Assembly (NCBI GenBank): GCA_029261965.1
Contig: JAJDAH010000028.1
Location: 1 to 37,449 of the forward strand
Length of the DNA: 37,449 nt
Reading direction: 5' to 3'
Source: Polyangiaceae bacterium
Lineage (GTDB): Bacteria; Myxococcota_A; Polyangia; Polyangiales; Polyangiaceae
The position numbers and the translations under genes were made by a program. The stretch's first letter is position 1, and each line of letters starts with the position of its first letter. Positions 6,776 through 14,749 of this stretch are shown piece after piece. Under the pieces are notes generated by a model. It saw only the letters and a program-made list of their open reading frames with translations, had not been told where the DNA came from and made no database searches.

Positions 6776-9552
6776 GCGACTGGGTGAAGCGCGCCCTCTG
6801 GGGTGCGTTCATCGTCGGCGTCGGCGTCGGCCTGTTCTGGCTGTATCGGAAGCACGTTCTGCTTTCGCCGAACCCGACGATCGAATGGGTCCGCGACGGC
6901 GTGACCTACGAGCTCCTGCAACCGCGCACCCTCGGGCTCGTGCTCGTGGCCCCCTTGTTGCTGTTCGTCATCGGACGCTCGCTCGCCGATTTGCCGTGGC
7001 AGCAGCGGGTTTTGGCCGTGGTGCTCCGAGTCCTCTTCGTCGCGCTCATCGCGGGGTCGCTGGCCAGGTTGGCGAGGACCGCTGAAACGCAGAAAGTCGC
7101 CACGGTTTACCTCGTCGACGTCAGCGACTCGGTTCCGCCAGAAGCCATCGAAGATGCGCGGAGCGTGGTCTCGCGAGCCTTGGCCGCGCGGCCCGACGAC
7201 GCCGAGGTGCGTGTCATCACGTTCGCCAAGCGGCCGCGACTCGTCGAGCTGAGCGACGAGCTTCGCGAGAAGAACGAGCTGCCGAAGGTGGCCGATCTCC
7301 GACACGCGCCGACCGAACGGGACAAGAAGCCCGGCGCCGGCAGCGATTTGCAGTCGGCCCTCCAGCTCGCCTACGGCGTGTTTCCGCCGGGGTATCTGAA
7401 GAGAGCCGTTTTGATTACGGACGGGGTCGAGACCAAAGGTGACGTTCTCGCCGAAGCCAACCGGGCGGTGGGCTTCGGCGTCAAGCTCTTCACGGTGCCC
7501 TACCGTCAGCCGCCGCCGGGGGAGGTGGCGCTTCGCAGCATGCGCACGCCGGAGAAAGTCGAAATCGGTCAGTCCTTCGAGATCATCGCCGACATCTACG
7601 CGAGTCGCCCGACCAAGGCCCGCGCCCGGTTGTATCAGGGCGAAACCCTCAACGGGCTCGATGGCGTTCGCGACCTCGAGCTCCGTGCCGGCCCCAACGA
7701 GGTCAAGTTCAAGTCGGTGGTCAGGGTCGGCGGAGAGGTGACCTACGCGCTCAAGCTCGACAAGATCGGCGAAGACAAGTTCGAGGAGAACAATCAGTAC
7801 ACGTCCACGCTCGAGGTGCCCGGTCGACCGACGGTGCTCTACATCGAGGGACAGACCCACCGGGCGAACTACCTGACGAGCGCTCTGTCCGCGCAGCAGT
7901 TCGACGTCGACGTTCGGGCGCCCTCGGCCTTCCCGGGATCGCTGAAGGAGATGGAGCGCTACGACTTTTTCATCTTGTCCGACGTGCCCAAGGAGAAAGT
8001 CGGGCTGTCGTCTCAGGACTTGGTCGAACGCTACGTGCGCGACCTCGGCGGCGGGTTTCTCATGGCTGGCGGCGAGAGCGGATTCGGATTGGGAGGCTGG
8101 GCGCACACCCCGCTGGAAAGGATCCTTCCAGTTCGCATGGACGTGCAACGGCGTAAGGAGATGCCGAGCGTCGCGATGGCGCTGGTCATCGATCGCTCGG
8201 GTTCGATGACGGGGCTGCCCATCGAAATGGCCAAAGCGGCCTGCAAAGCCACCGTTGGCACGTTGCAAGGGGACGATCTCATCGAGGTCATCGCGTTCGA
8301 CTCGCGGCCCACTCGATTCGTGAAGATGCAGCCCGCGCGGTATCGAACGCGGATCCAGAACGAGATCCTGCGCATTCAGCCCGGCGGCGGCACCGAGATC
8401 TTCCCGGGGCTCGACATGGCGTACCAGGACATGTCGGTGACCCAGGCGCGGAAGAAGCACGTGATTCTGCTCACGGATGGTCGCGCCCCGACCCACGGCA
8501 TCAAAGATCTCGTGCAGGCGATGATCGCCGAAGCCATCACCGTCACCACGGTCGGTCTCGGTGACGGGGCCGATGCCGACCTGCTGAGGATGATCGCCGA
8601 AGTCGGCGGCGGCCGATATCACCACGTGCCGGATGCCAACAGCCTGCCGAAGATCTTCACGCGAGAGACCGAGATGATTTCTCGTCAGGCGGCCGTGGAG
8701 GAGTGGTTTCCGGTGCTGCAGACGGGTCAGGCGGATTTCTTGAAAGGCATCGCAGTCAACGGCGCGCCTCTTCTTCACGGCTACGTCGCCACCCAAATGA
8801 AGGAACATCCGGCGCAGCAGATCCTCGCTAGCGACAAGGACGAGCCGATCCTGGCTCGCGTCAGGCAGGGGCTCGGCTGGACTCTGGCGTGGACCAGCGA
8901 CGTGAAGAATCTCTGGGCGGTCGATTGGCTCCGCTGGAGCGGCTACAGTAAATTCTGGGGTCAGCTCGTGCGCGAGCACATGCGGCATCGCGACCGTCGA
9001 GAGCTCGCCATGAAAACGGAGGTCGACGGCGGTCGAGTTCGAGCGGTGATCGATGCCTTCACCCTCGAGGAGCGTTTCGACAATGCGATGCAGTCGCGAC
9101 TCCTGGTCATCGGTCCCGAGCCCGGTGGACAACGCCGCGAGGTGCCGATGCGTCAAACCGCCCCCGGGCGCTACGAGGCCGACTTCAATCTCGACCAGTA
9201 CGGATCGTTCCTACTTCGAGCCGAGCATTTGAAAGAGAAAGAGGACGGCACCTTTCGTCAGGTGGCGGTGAGCTACGGGCACATCACGAACCCTTACCCG
9301 CGCGAGTACGCCAGCTTCGAGCCCGACGAGGATCGCCTTGCTCGCGCAGCCTTGGCCGGTGGTGGCAGCGTGGACCCGGAGCCCGCGGCGGTGTTCGACC
9401 CCGGCGAGGAGAAAATCGTCTACTACGAGCAGCTCTGGAAGAACTTCGTCTTCCTCGCGCTCGTCATTTTCCTACTCGACTTGCTCGTCCGTCGCGTCCG
9501 ATTCTTCGACCGGAAGTTCCTCCCCAAACGCGCGCGCCGTCAGGCCGTTTGA
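6772..9552 (+). CDS. Large membrane protein: two vWA domains flanking a glutamine-amidotransferase-like domain
   Basis: 926 aa. I place the start at ATG 6772 because it overlaps the upstream stop as ATGA and gives a clean membrane segment (about 9-26). A longer open frame runs back to 6415 but lies inside the previous gene. Further membrane segments lie near 53-69 and 80-98. The first vWA has MIDAS DVSDS (116-120). Residues about 353-446 (VLYIEGQTHRANYLTSALS ... GGGFLMAGGESGFGLGGW) are a class-I-glutamine-amidotransferase-like fold. A second vWA has MIDAS DRSGS (474-478) and an LLTDG strand. One membrane segment near 892-907 precedes a basic cytoplasmic tail. It is the last gene of the MoxR operon, and its stop lies 6 nt from the stop of a converging gene. 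Confidence 0.93.
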   Translation: MSDWVKRALWGAFIVGVGVGLFWLYRKHVLLSPNPTIEWVRDGVTYELLQPRTLGLVLVAPLLLFVIGRSLADLPWQQRVLAVVLRVLFVALIAGSLARLARTAETQKVATVYLVDVSDSVPPEAIEDARSVVSRALAARPDDAEVRVITFAKRPRLVELSDELREKNELPKVADLRHAPTERDKKPGAGSDLQSALQLAYGVFPPGYLKRAVLITDGVETKGDVLAEANRAVGFGVKLFTVPYRQPPPGEVALRSMRTPEKVEIGQSFEIIADIYASRPTKARARLYQGETLNGLDGVRDLELRAGPNEVKFKSVVRVGGEVTYALKLDKIGEDKFEENNQYTSTLEVPGRPTVLYIEGQTHRANYLTSALSAQQFDVDVRAPSAFPGSLKEMERYDFFILSDVPKEKVGLSSQDLVERYVRDLGGGFLMAGGESGFGLGGWAHTPLERILPVRMDVQRRKEMPSVAMALVIDRSGSMTGLPIEMAKAACKATVGTLQGDDLIEVIAFDSRPTRFVKMQPARYRTRIQNEILRIQPGGGTEIFPGLDMAYQDMSVTQARKKHVILLTDGRAPTHGIKDLVQAMIAEAITVTTVGLGDGADADLLRMIAEVGGGRYHHVPDANSLPKIFTRETEMISRQAAVEEWFPVLQTGQADFLKGIAVNGAPLLHGYVATQMKEHPAQQILASDKDEPILARVRQGLGWTLAWTSDVKNLWAVDWLRWSGYSKFWGQLVREHMRHRDRRELAMKTEVDGGRVRAVIDAFTLEERFDNAMQSRLLVIGPEPGGQRREVPMRQTAPGRYEADFNLDQYGSFLLRAEHLKEKEDGTFRQVAVSYGHITNPYPREYASFEPDEDRLARAALAGGGSVDPEPAAVFDPGEEKIVYYEQLWKNFVFLALVIFLLDLLVRRVRFFDRKFLPKRARRQAV

Positions 9553-9558
9553 GGTGGG

Positions 9559-10692
9559 CTATCTGACGAGAATCGCGCAGCGTTCCGCGACTTCGCGCGC
9601 CGAGACGTCATCGCCGATGGACAGCCAGGTGCTGACGCGCGGCGACACGCTCATGATGTCGACTTCGATTTTGCGAGTGGCTCCCCAGAGCACGACCTGA
9701 ACGCTCCCGAGCTCGTCGGCTAGCGCGGCGAGCGCGGAAGGGCGAATCGATGGGCTTCCGCAGTCCAAGACGATGGCGGTGCGAAGCCCTGCGCGATCTT
9801 CGATGTCGCGCAGCAGTGGGAACACTCCGTGAACTCCCACCACGGTGGCGCGCCGTTCGAGCCATCGGCCCAGCCGCTCGACGAGCTGAGTGTCGCGAGT
9901 GACCACCAGTACCATCGGGAGAACCGACTGCTTGGTGATGGCGGCGGACCTCGGTTGGCCCGCGACGCTGCTGCCCAGGGCCTCGAGGGTGCCGCGAAAG
10001 TAATCGGTGCTCGATCGGCCGCGCGAAACTGCCCGCTGGCCCGAATCTCGCGCAACGCCCGGCGGTCTGCTGGGGGACGACGCTGGTAGGACAGACGCTG
10101 GCGGGTCGAACGACTCGGGCGGAGCCAGGGACGACGGCGGAGGAGCAGATCCCACGGGGGTGATGTCGTCATTGTCGAAGCTCTCGGGATCCGCCGAGCG
10201 ACGAGTCGCGGGAAAGGTTTGGCTGCTCGGCGCTCGAGGGTCGAGCGGTGCGCGGAGCGGCGTCGACACATCCGGTGTGACTGCCGACATGCGTGGCCGC
10301 GACGAACGTTTCGGTGCGGCGCTTCGTGCCGCCGCCGAAGGCCTGGTCGATCGCTCGGTGCTCATCGATGGTCTCGACTGGGTTCTGCGCGGACCAGCCG
10401 GCGGAGTGCGCACGCTGTCGCGCCGGCGCGCGGTGGGTGAGCTGCTTGCCGGTGCGAGACACGCTTCGATTTCGTGGGTGATGCTTTCGGCCAGCTCTTC
10501 GCCGAGCCCGGAGCGAAGCGCTGACTGCAGAGGTCCGGCGACGAACTCGTGCATGGCATCGGGATCATCGGGCACGCGTCGCGCGCCGATTTCTTTCAAG
10601 GCGGCGGCGAGAATTTCGTCACGCACGAGTGGAGACACGACCGCGTCGAGTGTCTCCCTCAATGCCTGCTCCCACCGACCGTGCGTGCTCAC
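9559..10692 (-). CDS. Protein with C-terminal pseudo-receiver domain
   Basis: 377 aa from GTG 10692, chosen because AGGGGA lies 5 nt upstream. An in-frame ATG at 10725 would make the SD itself coding. Residues about 5-85 are a helical domain (ALRETLDAVVSPLVRDEILAAAL...), unrecognised. About 90-245 is a Pro/Ser/Arg-rich, probably disordered linker. About 260-377 has receiver-like alternation: MVLVVTRD for strand 1, TAIVLD at the phospho-acceptor position (D310), VQVVLWGAT, then STWLSIGDD where the conserved Lys is expected. The acidic pair is reduced and the Lys is missing, so ordinary phosphorylation signalling is doubtful. It converges on the MoxR operon and diverges from the gene at 10926. 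Function unknown. Confidence 0.85.
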   Translation of the reverse strand: MSTHGRWEQALRETLDAVVSPLVRDEILAAALKEIGARRVPDDPDAMHEFVAGPLQSALRSGLGEELAESITHEIEACLAPASSSPTARRRDSVRTPPAGPRRTQSRPSMSTERSTRPSAAARSAAPKRSSRPRMSAVTPDVSTPLRAPLDPRAPSSQTFPATRRSADPESFDNDDITPVGSAPPPSSLAPPESFDPPASVLPASSPSRPPGVARDSGQRAVSRGRSSTDYFRGTLEALGSSVAGQPRSAAITKQSVLPMVLVVTRDTQLVERLGRWLERRATVVGVHGVFPLLRDIEDRAGLRTAIVLDCGSPSIRPSALAALADELGSVQVVLWGATRKIEVDIMSVSPRVSTWLSIGDDVSAREVAERCAILVR

Positions 10693-10855
10693 TCTTTCCC
10701 CTTTTCCGATTGCGGAGAACCTCATGGGAAATAGGGCCTGAATGGCACGAGCGCAACTCAGATCCGCGCTCGCTGGGCTCGGCCGGACGACCGACTGCCG
10801 AGTGCCTTTGCGGGGGTTTCACCCCTGTTCGGGCGCTCACCTACCTCGGCCTACA

Positions 10856-10885
10856 TTGACCGGCGACTCACCAAGTACGTAGCTT
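10856..10885 (+). promoter_or_regulatory. Possible sigma-70-type promoter for the DUF1592/DUF1501 pair
   Basis: TTGACC (10856-10861) and TAGCTT (10880-10885) are separated by 18 nt. They lie 40 bp before the ATG at 10926, in the 233-bp divergent region 10693-10925. The rest of that region holds a short ggggtttcacccc hairpin near 10813-10826 and no gene I can support. Confidence 0.3.
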
Positions 10886-10925
10886 GATGACACGGTCCGG
10901 GTTCTTCCGGCCCGGAGGAGTATTC

Positions 10926-13220
10926 ATGCGGCGGACTCGGTTCGGGCGGATCACGGCAACCGCAGCGAGTGCGATTGCAGTCGCGGCGCTCGTCGGTGCG
11001 ACGAGCTGCGGCGGTGGCAAGGGCAAAGGGGATTCTGCCGGCGCCGACTGTTCGGATGCTCGCCAGTTTCTAGCGGAGCAGGCGTGGGGCCCGATTTTCG
11101 GTGGCGTGTGTCTCGAATGTCACGGGCCTGGCGGTTTGGCTTCAGAGGACAACGCCAAATTCCGTCTTTTGCCTCCGGAGTACCCGGGCTTTCTGGACGC
11201 CAACCTCGAGCATCTGCGCGGCTTCGTGAAGTACGAGTACGACGGCACGCCGATGATTCTGATGAAGCCGCTCGGGCAGCTCGAGCACGGTGGCGGCACG
11301 AAGCTTCAGGACGGCAGCCCCGAAATGGAGCTCTTGCAGGAGCTGGTGACGCAGCTTCAAGCTTCTGGCGATGGTGCCTGCGCCCCATCGGCGACCGCGG
11401 CGAGCTTCGAAGACGTCGTTCTACTCGATCCTGTCGCGACCTACCGCAAGGCGAGTCTTCATCTGGTGGGCCGCCTGCCGAATCGCGGCGAGATCGACCG
11501 GCTGCTCTCCGAGGGCGAAGCCGCGTTGCCGGGCTTGCTCGACGCCCTGATGACCGAGCCGGGTTTCTACGATCGCCTAAAGGACATCTTCAACGATCTA
11601 CTGCTGACCAACCGCTACTACCGCTCGAACTCGGTCGGCCTGCTCGGAACCGAAGAGTTTCCAGAATCCGATCTGGCTTGGTTCGAGAATCTCGATAACG
11701 ATACGCAGAATCGAGTCGGTCGCGCCGTGGGCGCCGAGCCCCTCGACCTCATCGCTCACATCGTGCGAAACGACCGACCGTTCTCGGAAATTCTGACGGC
11801 CAACTACACCGTCATGAACCCGGACTCCGCACGAATCTACAACGCCGACATCAACTTTGCCGATCCGAACGACCTGAACGAATACCACGAGGGGAAGATT
11901 CGCACCTTCGCCAACGGTCAACTCGTCGAGTATCCGCATGCCGGTGTGTTGACGTCGCCGATGTTTTTGAATCGCTTCCCGACGACGCCGACCAACCGCA
12001 GCCGCCACCGCGCGCGGATGGTTCTTCAACACTTTCTCGGCACGGACATTCTCGCGGTCGCCGAACGGCCGCTCGACCCGACGAGGGCCACGGCGTTCTC
12101 GAATCCGACCCGCGAAGACAGTGCGTGCGCGGTTTGTCACTCGATCATCGACCCCATCGCCGGCGCCTTCCAGAAGTTCGACGAGAACGACATGGAAGAG
12201 TTCGACCCGGCGCAAGAATGGCACCCGGAGATGTTCGCTCCGGGGTTCAAAGACGACGTGATGCAGACGACGGATTTTCCGCAGGCGCCGTCGTGGTTGG
12301 GCCAGCGCCTCGCCGCCGACGACAGGTTCCCGTTGGCCACCGTTTACACCGTCTTCGGAGCCCTGACGGGTCAAAAGCCCGCGCTCTTCCCCAAGGACGC
12401 GGCGAGCGCGACCTTCGCCGACGATCTCGCGGCATGGCAGGCGCAGGATGCGACGCTTCGAGCGATTGCCATCGAGTTCGAGGCGCAGAACCTGAACCTC
12501 AAAACCGCGATCCGACAGGTGATCCTCTCACCTTACTACCGTGCGAAGAACGCGACGGGCCCGCTCGAACCCGGTCGCGCCGCTCAGCTCGGCAACGTCG
12601 GCACGGGAATGCTGTCGACTCCGGAGCTTCTGGATCGAAAGATCCTCGCTATCGTCGGACTCAAGTGGGCTCGATCCTACGACTACAACGCGAGCATGCT
12701 GCGGAACGACTACCAGATCCTTTACGGCGGCATCGACAGCGACGCGGTGACCGAGCGTCTCACCGATCCGAACGGCGTGATGTCGAACGTGGTTTGGAGG
12801 ATGGCGAACGAAGTCTCGTGCGTTTCGACGGCCTACGATTTCACGAAGCCGGCCGAGGAGAGAACGCTGTTCCCGGACGTTCAGCCCACCGACACCCCAA
12901 CCAACGCTGAAGATCGAATTCGCAGCAACATCAAGTATCTGCACGCCTTGGTGCTCGGGGAAACTCTCGAAGACGGTCACCCCGAGCTCGAGCGCACCTA
13001 CCGACTGTTTTTCGACACTTGGCAGGAGGGCAGCGCGCTCGTGGCGGCGGACCAGGAGCCGTCTCGGATCGTCTACAGCTGTCGCGGTCGGGAGAACCCG
13101 ATCACCGACCAAGAGCTTCCCGATGAAGTCAAAGTAGAAGACGACGACGACTACGCAGTTCGTTCGTGGATGGCGGTGATGACGTACCTCCTGTCGGACT
13201 ACAAGTTCATCTACGAGTGA
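10926..13220 (+). CDS. Exported DUF1592/DUF1588-like protein with two CxxCH motifs
   Basis: 764 aa. I chose ATG 10926 because a strong ggaggag SD lies 5 nt upstream; an ATG at 10884 is in frame but lacks one. The signal peptide is followed by GATSC-GGG, so it is probably a lipoprotein cut before C28, although Ala at -3 is not ideal. CLECH (62-66) sits in a short planctomycete-cytochrome-like segment. CAVCHSIIDPIAGAFQKFDEND (from C401) is the characteristic DUF1588 motif, and the preceding LNRFPTTPTNRSRHRARMV matches DUF1592/1588. Near residue 530, LKTAIRQVILSPYYRAK resembles DUF1585. Two c-type haem sites are possible. Such proteins are typically encoded beside DUF1501/DUF1552 partners, as here. 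Biochemical role unknown. Confidence 0.88.
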   Translation: MRRTRFGRITATAASAIAVAALVGATSCGGGKGKGDSAGADCSDARQFLAEQAWGPIFGGVCLECHGPGGLASEDNAKFRLLPPEYPGFLDANLEHLRGFVKYEYDGTPMILMKPLGQLEHGGGTKLQDGSPEMELLQELVTQLQASGDGACAPSATAASFEDVVLLDPVATYRKASLHLVGRLPNRGEIDRLLSEGEAALPGLLDALMTEPGFYDRLKDIFNDLLLTNRYYRSNSVGLLGTEEFPESDLAWFENLDNDTQNRVGRAVGAEPLDLIAHIVRNDRPFSEILTANYTVMNPDSARIYNADINFADPNDLNEYHEGKIRTFANGQLVEYPHAGVLTSPMFLNRFPTTPTNRSRHRARMVLQHFLGTDILAVAERPLDPTRATAFSNPTREDSACAVCHSIIDPIAGAFQKFDENDMEEFDPAQEWHPEMFAPGFKDDVMQTTDFPQAPSWLGQRLAADDRFPLATVYTVFGALTGQKPALFPKDAASATFADDLAAWQAQDATLRAIAIEFEAQNLNLKTAIRQVILSPYYRAKNATGPLEPGRAAQLGNVGTGMLSTPELLDRKILAIVGLKWARSYDYNASMLRNDYQILYGGIDSDAVTERLTDPNGVMSNVVWRMANEVSCVSTAYDFTKPAEERTLFPDVQPTDTPTNAEDRIRSNIKYLHALVLGETLEDGHPELERTYRLFFDTWQEGSALVAADQEPSRIVYSCRGRENPITDQELPDEVKVEDDDDYAVRSWMAVMTYLLSDYKFIYE

Positions 13221-13234
13221 GCGGAGACGAGCCA

Positions 13235-14560
13235 ATGAAACGAAGAAAGTTCCTTCAGCTTGCCGGTCTGAGCGGACTGGCGCTCACCGTGCCCACAGCG
13301 AAGCGAGTCGAAGCCCAAGAGGGCCTCTACGGTGGCCCTTACTACGTGCTCATCACCGCATCCGGCGGGTGGGATCCGCGGTTCATGTTCGACCCGACGA
13401 CGGACGCCGAACAGAACCGGTACTACGCCGTCCAAGGCGCCGCCGGCGCCATTCCGTACGCGGATTGGCCGATCGACGAGGCGGCATTCAACATCGACGT
13501 CGGCATCGGCTACTCGAGCTATTTGATGACGAACGGAGCGTTCCTCGCCAAGCACGGCAACCGCTTGACCGTCATCAACGGCGTGGACACGTCGACGAAC
13601 AACCACGAGGCGGGCAAACGCACGATGATGTCGGGAAGCATTCCCGGCAAGTATCCGGCAATCGGCGCGTTGCTGGCTGCCGCGCGTGCCCCGAACAAAC
13701 CCATCGGTTTCATTTCCAGCGGCGGTTACGACGCGACCGCTGGCCTCGTTCCGCTCGCTCGAGTCGCCAGTGCGGATTCGATGCGGGATCTGGCGTTCCC
13801 GAACGAAGTCGATCCGGGCAACATCGACAACACCGACACGTACCATCTGGCGCAAACCGTGGGTCGAATTCGCGGTGCCCAGCGCGAGCGGTTGCAGGCG
13901 CTGCGCGACGCCCAGCACCTGCCACGCCTAAACCGGAGCATGGGCGCGTTGCACTTGGCGCGCGAGACGGACTCCGAGCTGTCTCGGCTCGCGCTCCCCG
14001 CGGATCTGGCGGACATCACCGTGGGTGGACAGCTGAACGATCTCGAACGACTCATGCAGCAGAGTCAACTCGCCGTTGCTGGGTTCAAGAGCGGCCTGGC
14101 GGTCAGCGCCAGCTTGAGCTTGGGCGGCTTCGACAGTCACGCGAACCACGATCGAGACCAGCCCCGTCAGATCGCCAAGCTCCTCTACGGCGTCGATTTC
14201 CTGATGACCGAGGCGGCGGCTGCCGGGATCGACAACAACATGTATGTCGTGGTGGTTTCCGATTTCGCCCGCGGGCCGCGCTACAACGGAACCAACTCGA
14301 ACGCGGGCAAGGACCACTGGCCGGTGACGAGCATGTTCGCGATGGGACCGAACATCCCGGGAGGCAGGTTGGTTGGCGCAACCACCTCGGACCAACGTGC
14401 ACGTTTCGTCGACCCGGCGACGATGACGCCGGCCGATTCGGGTGTGAAGATTACGCCTGGCACGGTGCATCGCGCGCTTCGCCGAGTGATGGGCATCGAC
14501 GGTCACGAGCTGGCTCAGCGGTACCCCGTTCTCGGCGAAGACTTGCCGCTGTTCGGCTGA
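13235..14560 (+). CDS. Tat-exported DUF1501-family protein
   Basis: 441 aa. ATG 13235 is preceded by ggag 8 nt upstream and gives a clean twin-arginine signal, KRRKFLQLAG, with likely cleavage after VEA (residue 27). The family signature is clear: LGGFDSHANHDRD, then VVVVSDFARGPRYNGTN and GKDHWPVTSMFAMGPNIPGG. DUF1501 has an alkaline-phosphatase/sulfatase-like fold, though its substrate is not established. It follows the CxxCH protein by 14 nt, a pairing common in Planctomycetes and Myxococcota, so the two probably work together in the periplasm or at the outer membrane. Tat export implies folding, possibly with bound metal, before export. Confidence 0.92.
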   Translation: MKRRKFLQLAGLSGLALTVPTAKRVEAQEGLYGGPYYVLITASGGWDPRFMFDPTTDAEQNRYYAVQGAAGAIPYADWPIDEAAFNIDVGIGYSSYLMTNGAFLAKHGNRLTVINGVDTSTNNHEAGKRTMMSGSIPGKYPAIGALLAAARAPNKPIGFISSGGYDATAGLVPLARVASADSMRDLAFPNEVDPGNIDNTDTYHLAQTVGRIRGAQRERLQALRDAQHLPRLNRSMGALHLARETDSELSRLALPADLADITVGGQLNDLERLMQQSQLAVAGFKSGLAVSASLSLGGFDSHANHDRDQPRQIAKLLYGVDFLMTEAAAAGIDNNMYVVVVSDFARGPRYNGTNSNAGKDHWPVTSMFAMGPNIPGGRLVGATTSDQRARFVDPATMTPADSGVKITPGTVHRALRRVMGIDGHELAQRYPVLGEDLPLFG

Positions 14561-14574
14561 CCTGCGGCTGCTTG

Positions 14575-14590
14575 ACGGGGAAACCCCCGT
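14575..14590 (+). terminator. Possible hairpin terminator after the DUF1501 gene
   Basis: ACGGGG-AAAC-CCCCGT is a perfect 6-bp stem with a 4-nt loop, 15 nt after the stop codon. The nearest T-run (gttttc) is about 10 nt downstream, so it is not a textbook intrinsic terminator. Confidence 0.35.
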
Positions 14591-14670
14591 ATCACGAGCG
14601 GTTTTCGCGCTGTTTTCCGACAGCTATCGCTCGATTCGAGCGGGGCATTATCCCAAGCCTCCGCCCTCCC

Positions 14671-14700
14671 TTGTGAGTGGCGAGAGAGTGGGCGTATTCT
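14671..14700 (+). promoter_or_regulatory. Possible sigma-70-type promoter for the surface-protein operon
   Basis: TTGTGA (14671-14676) and TATTCT (14695-14700) have an 18-nt spacer and lie 50 bp before the ATG at 14750. This is the best promoter candidate in the 189-bp gap and supports an independent transcript for the following three genes. Confidence 0.35.
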
Positions 14701-14749
14701 CAGAAGTTGCAGCAATCTGTTTGGCTGCGACGGGACGGGATTCTTCTTC

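Noticed and set aside
6754-9156. 800-codon minus-strand open frame opposite the double-vWA gene
   Set aside because: The plus-strand protein has membrane segments and two MIDAS motifs and is in a coupled operon; the antisense product is Arg/His/Asp-rich and lacks features.
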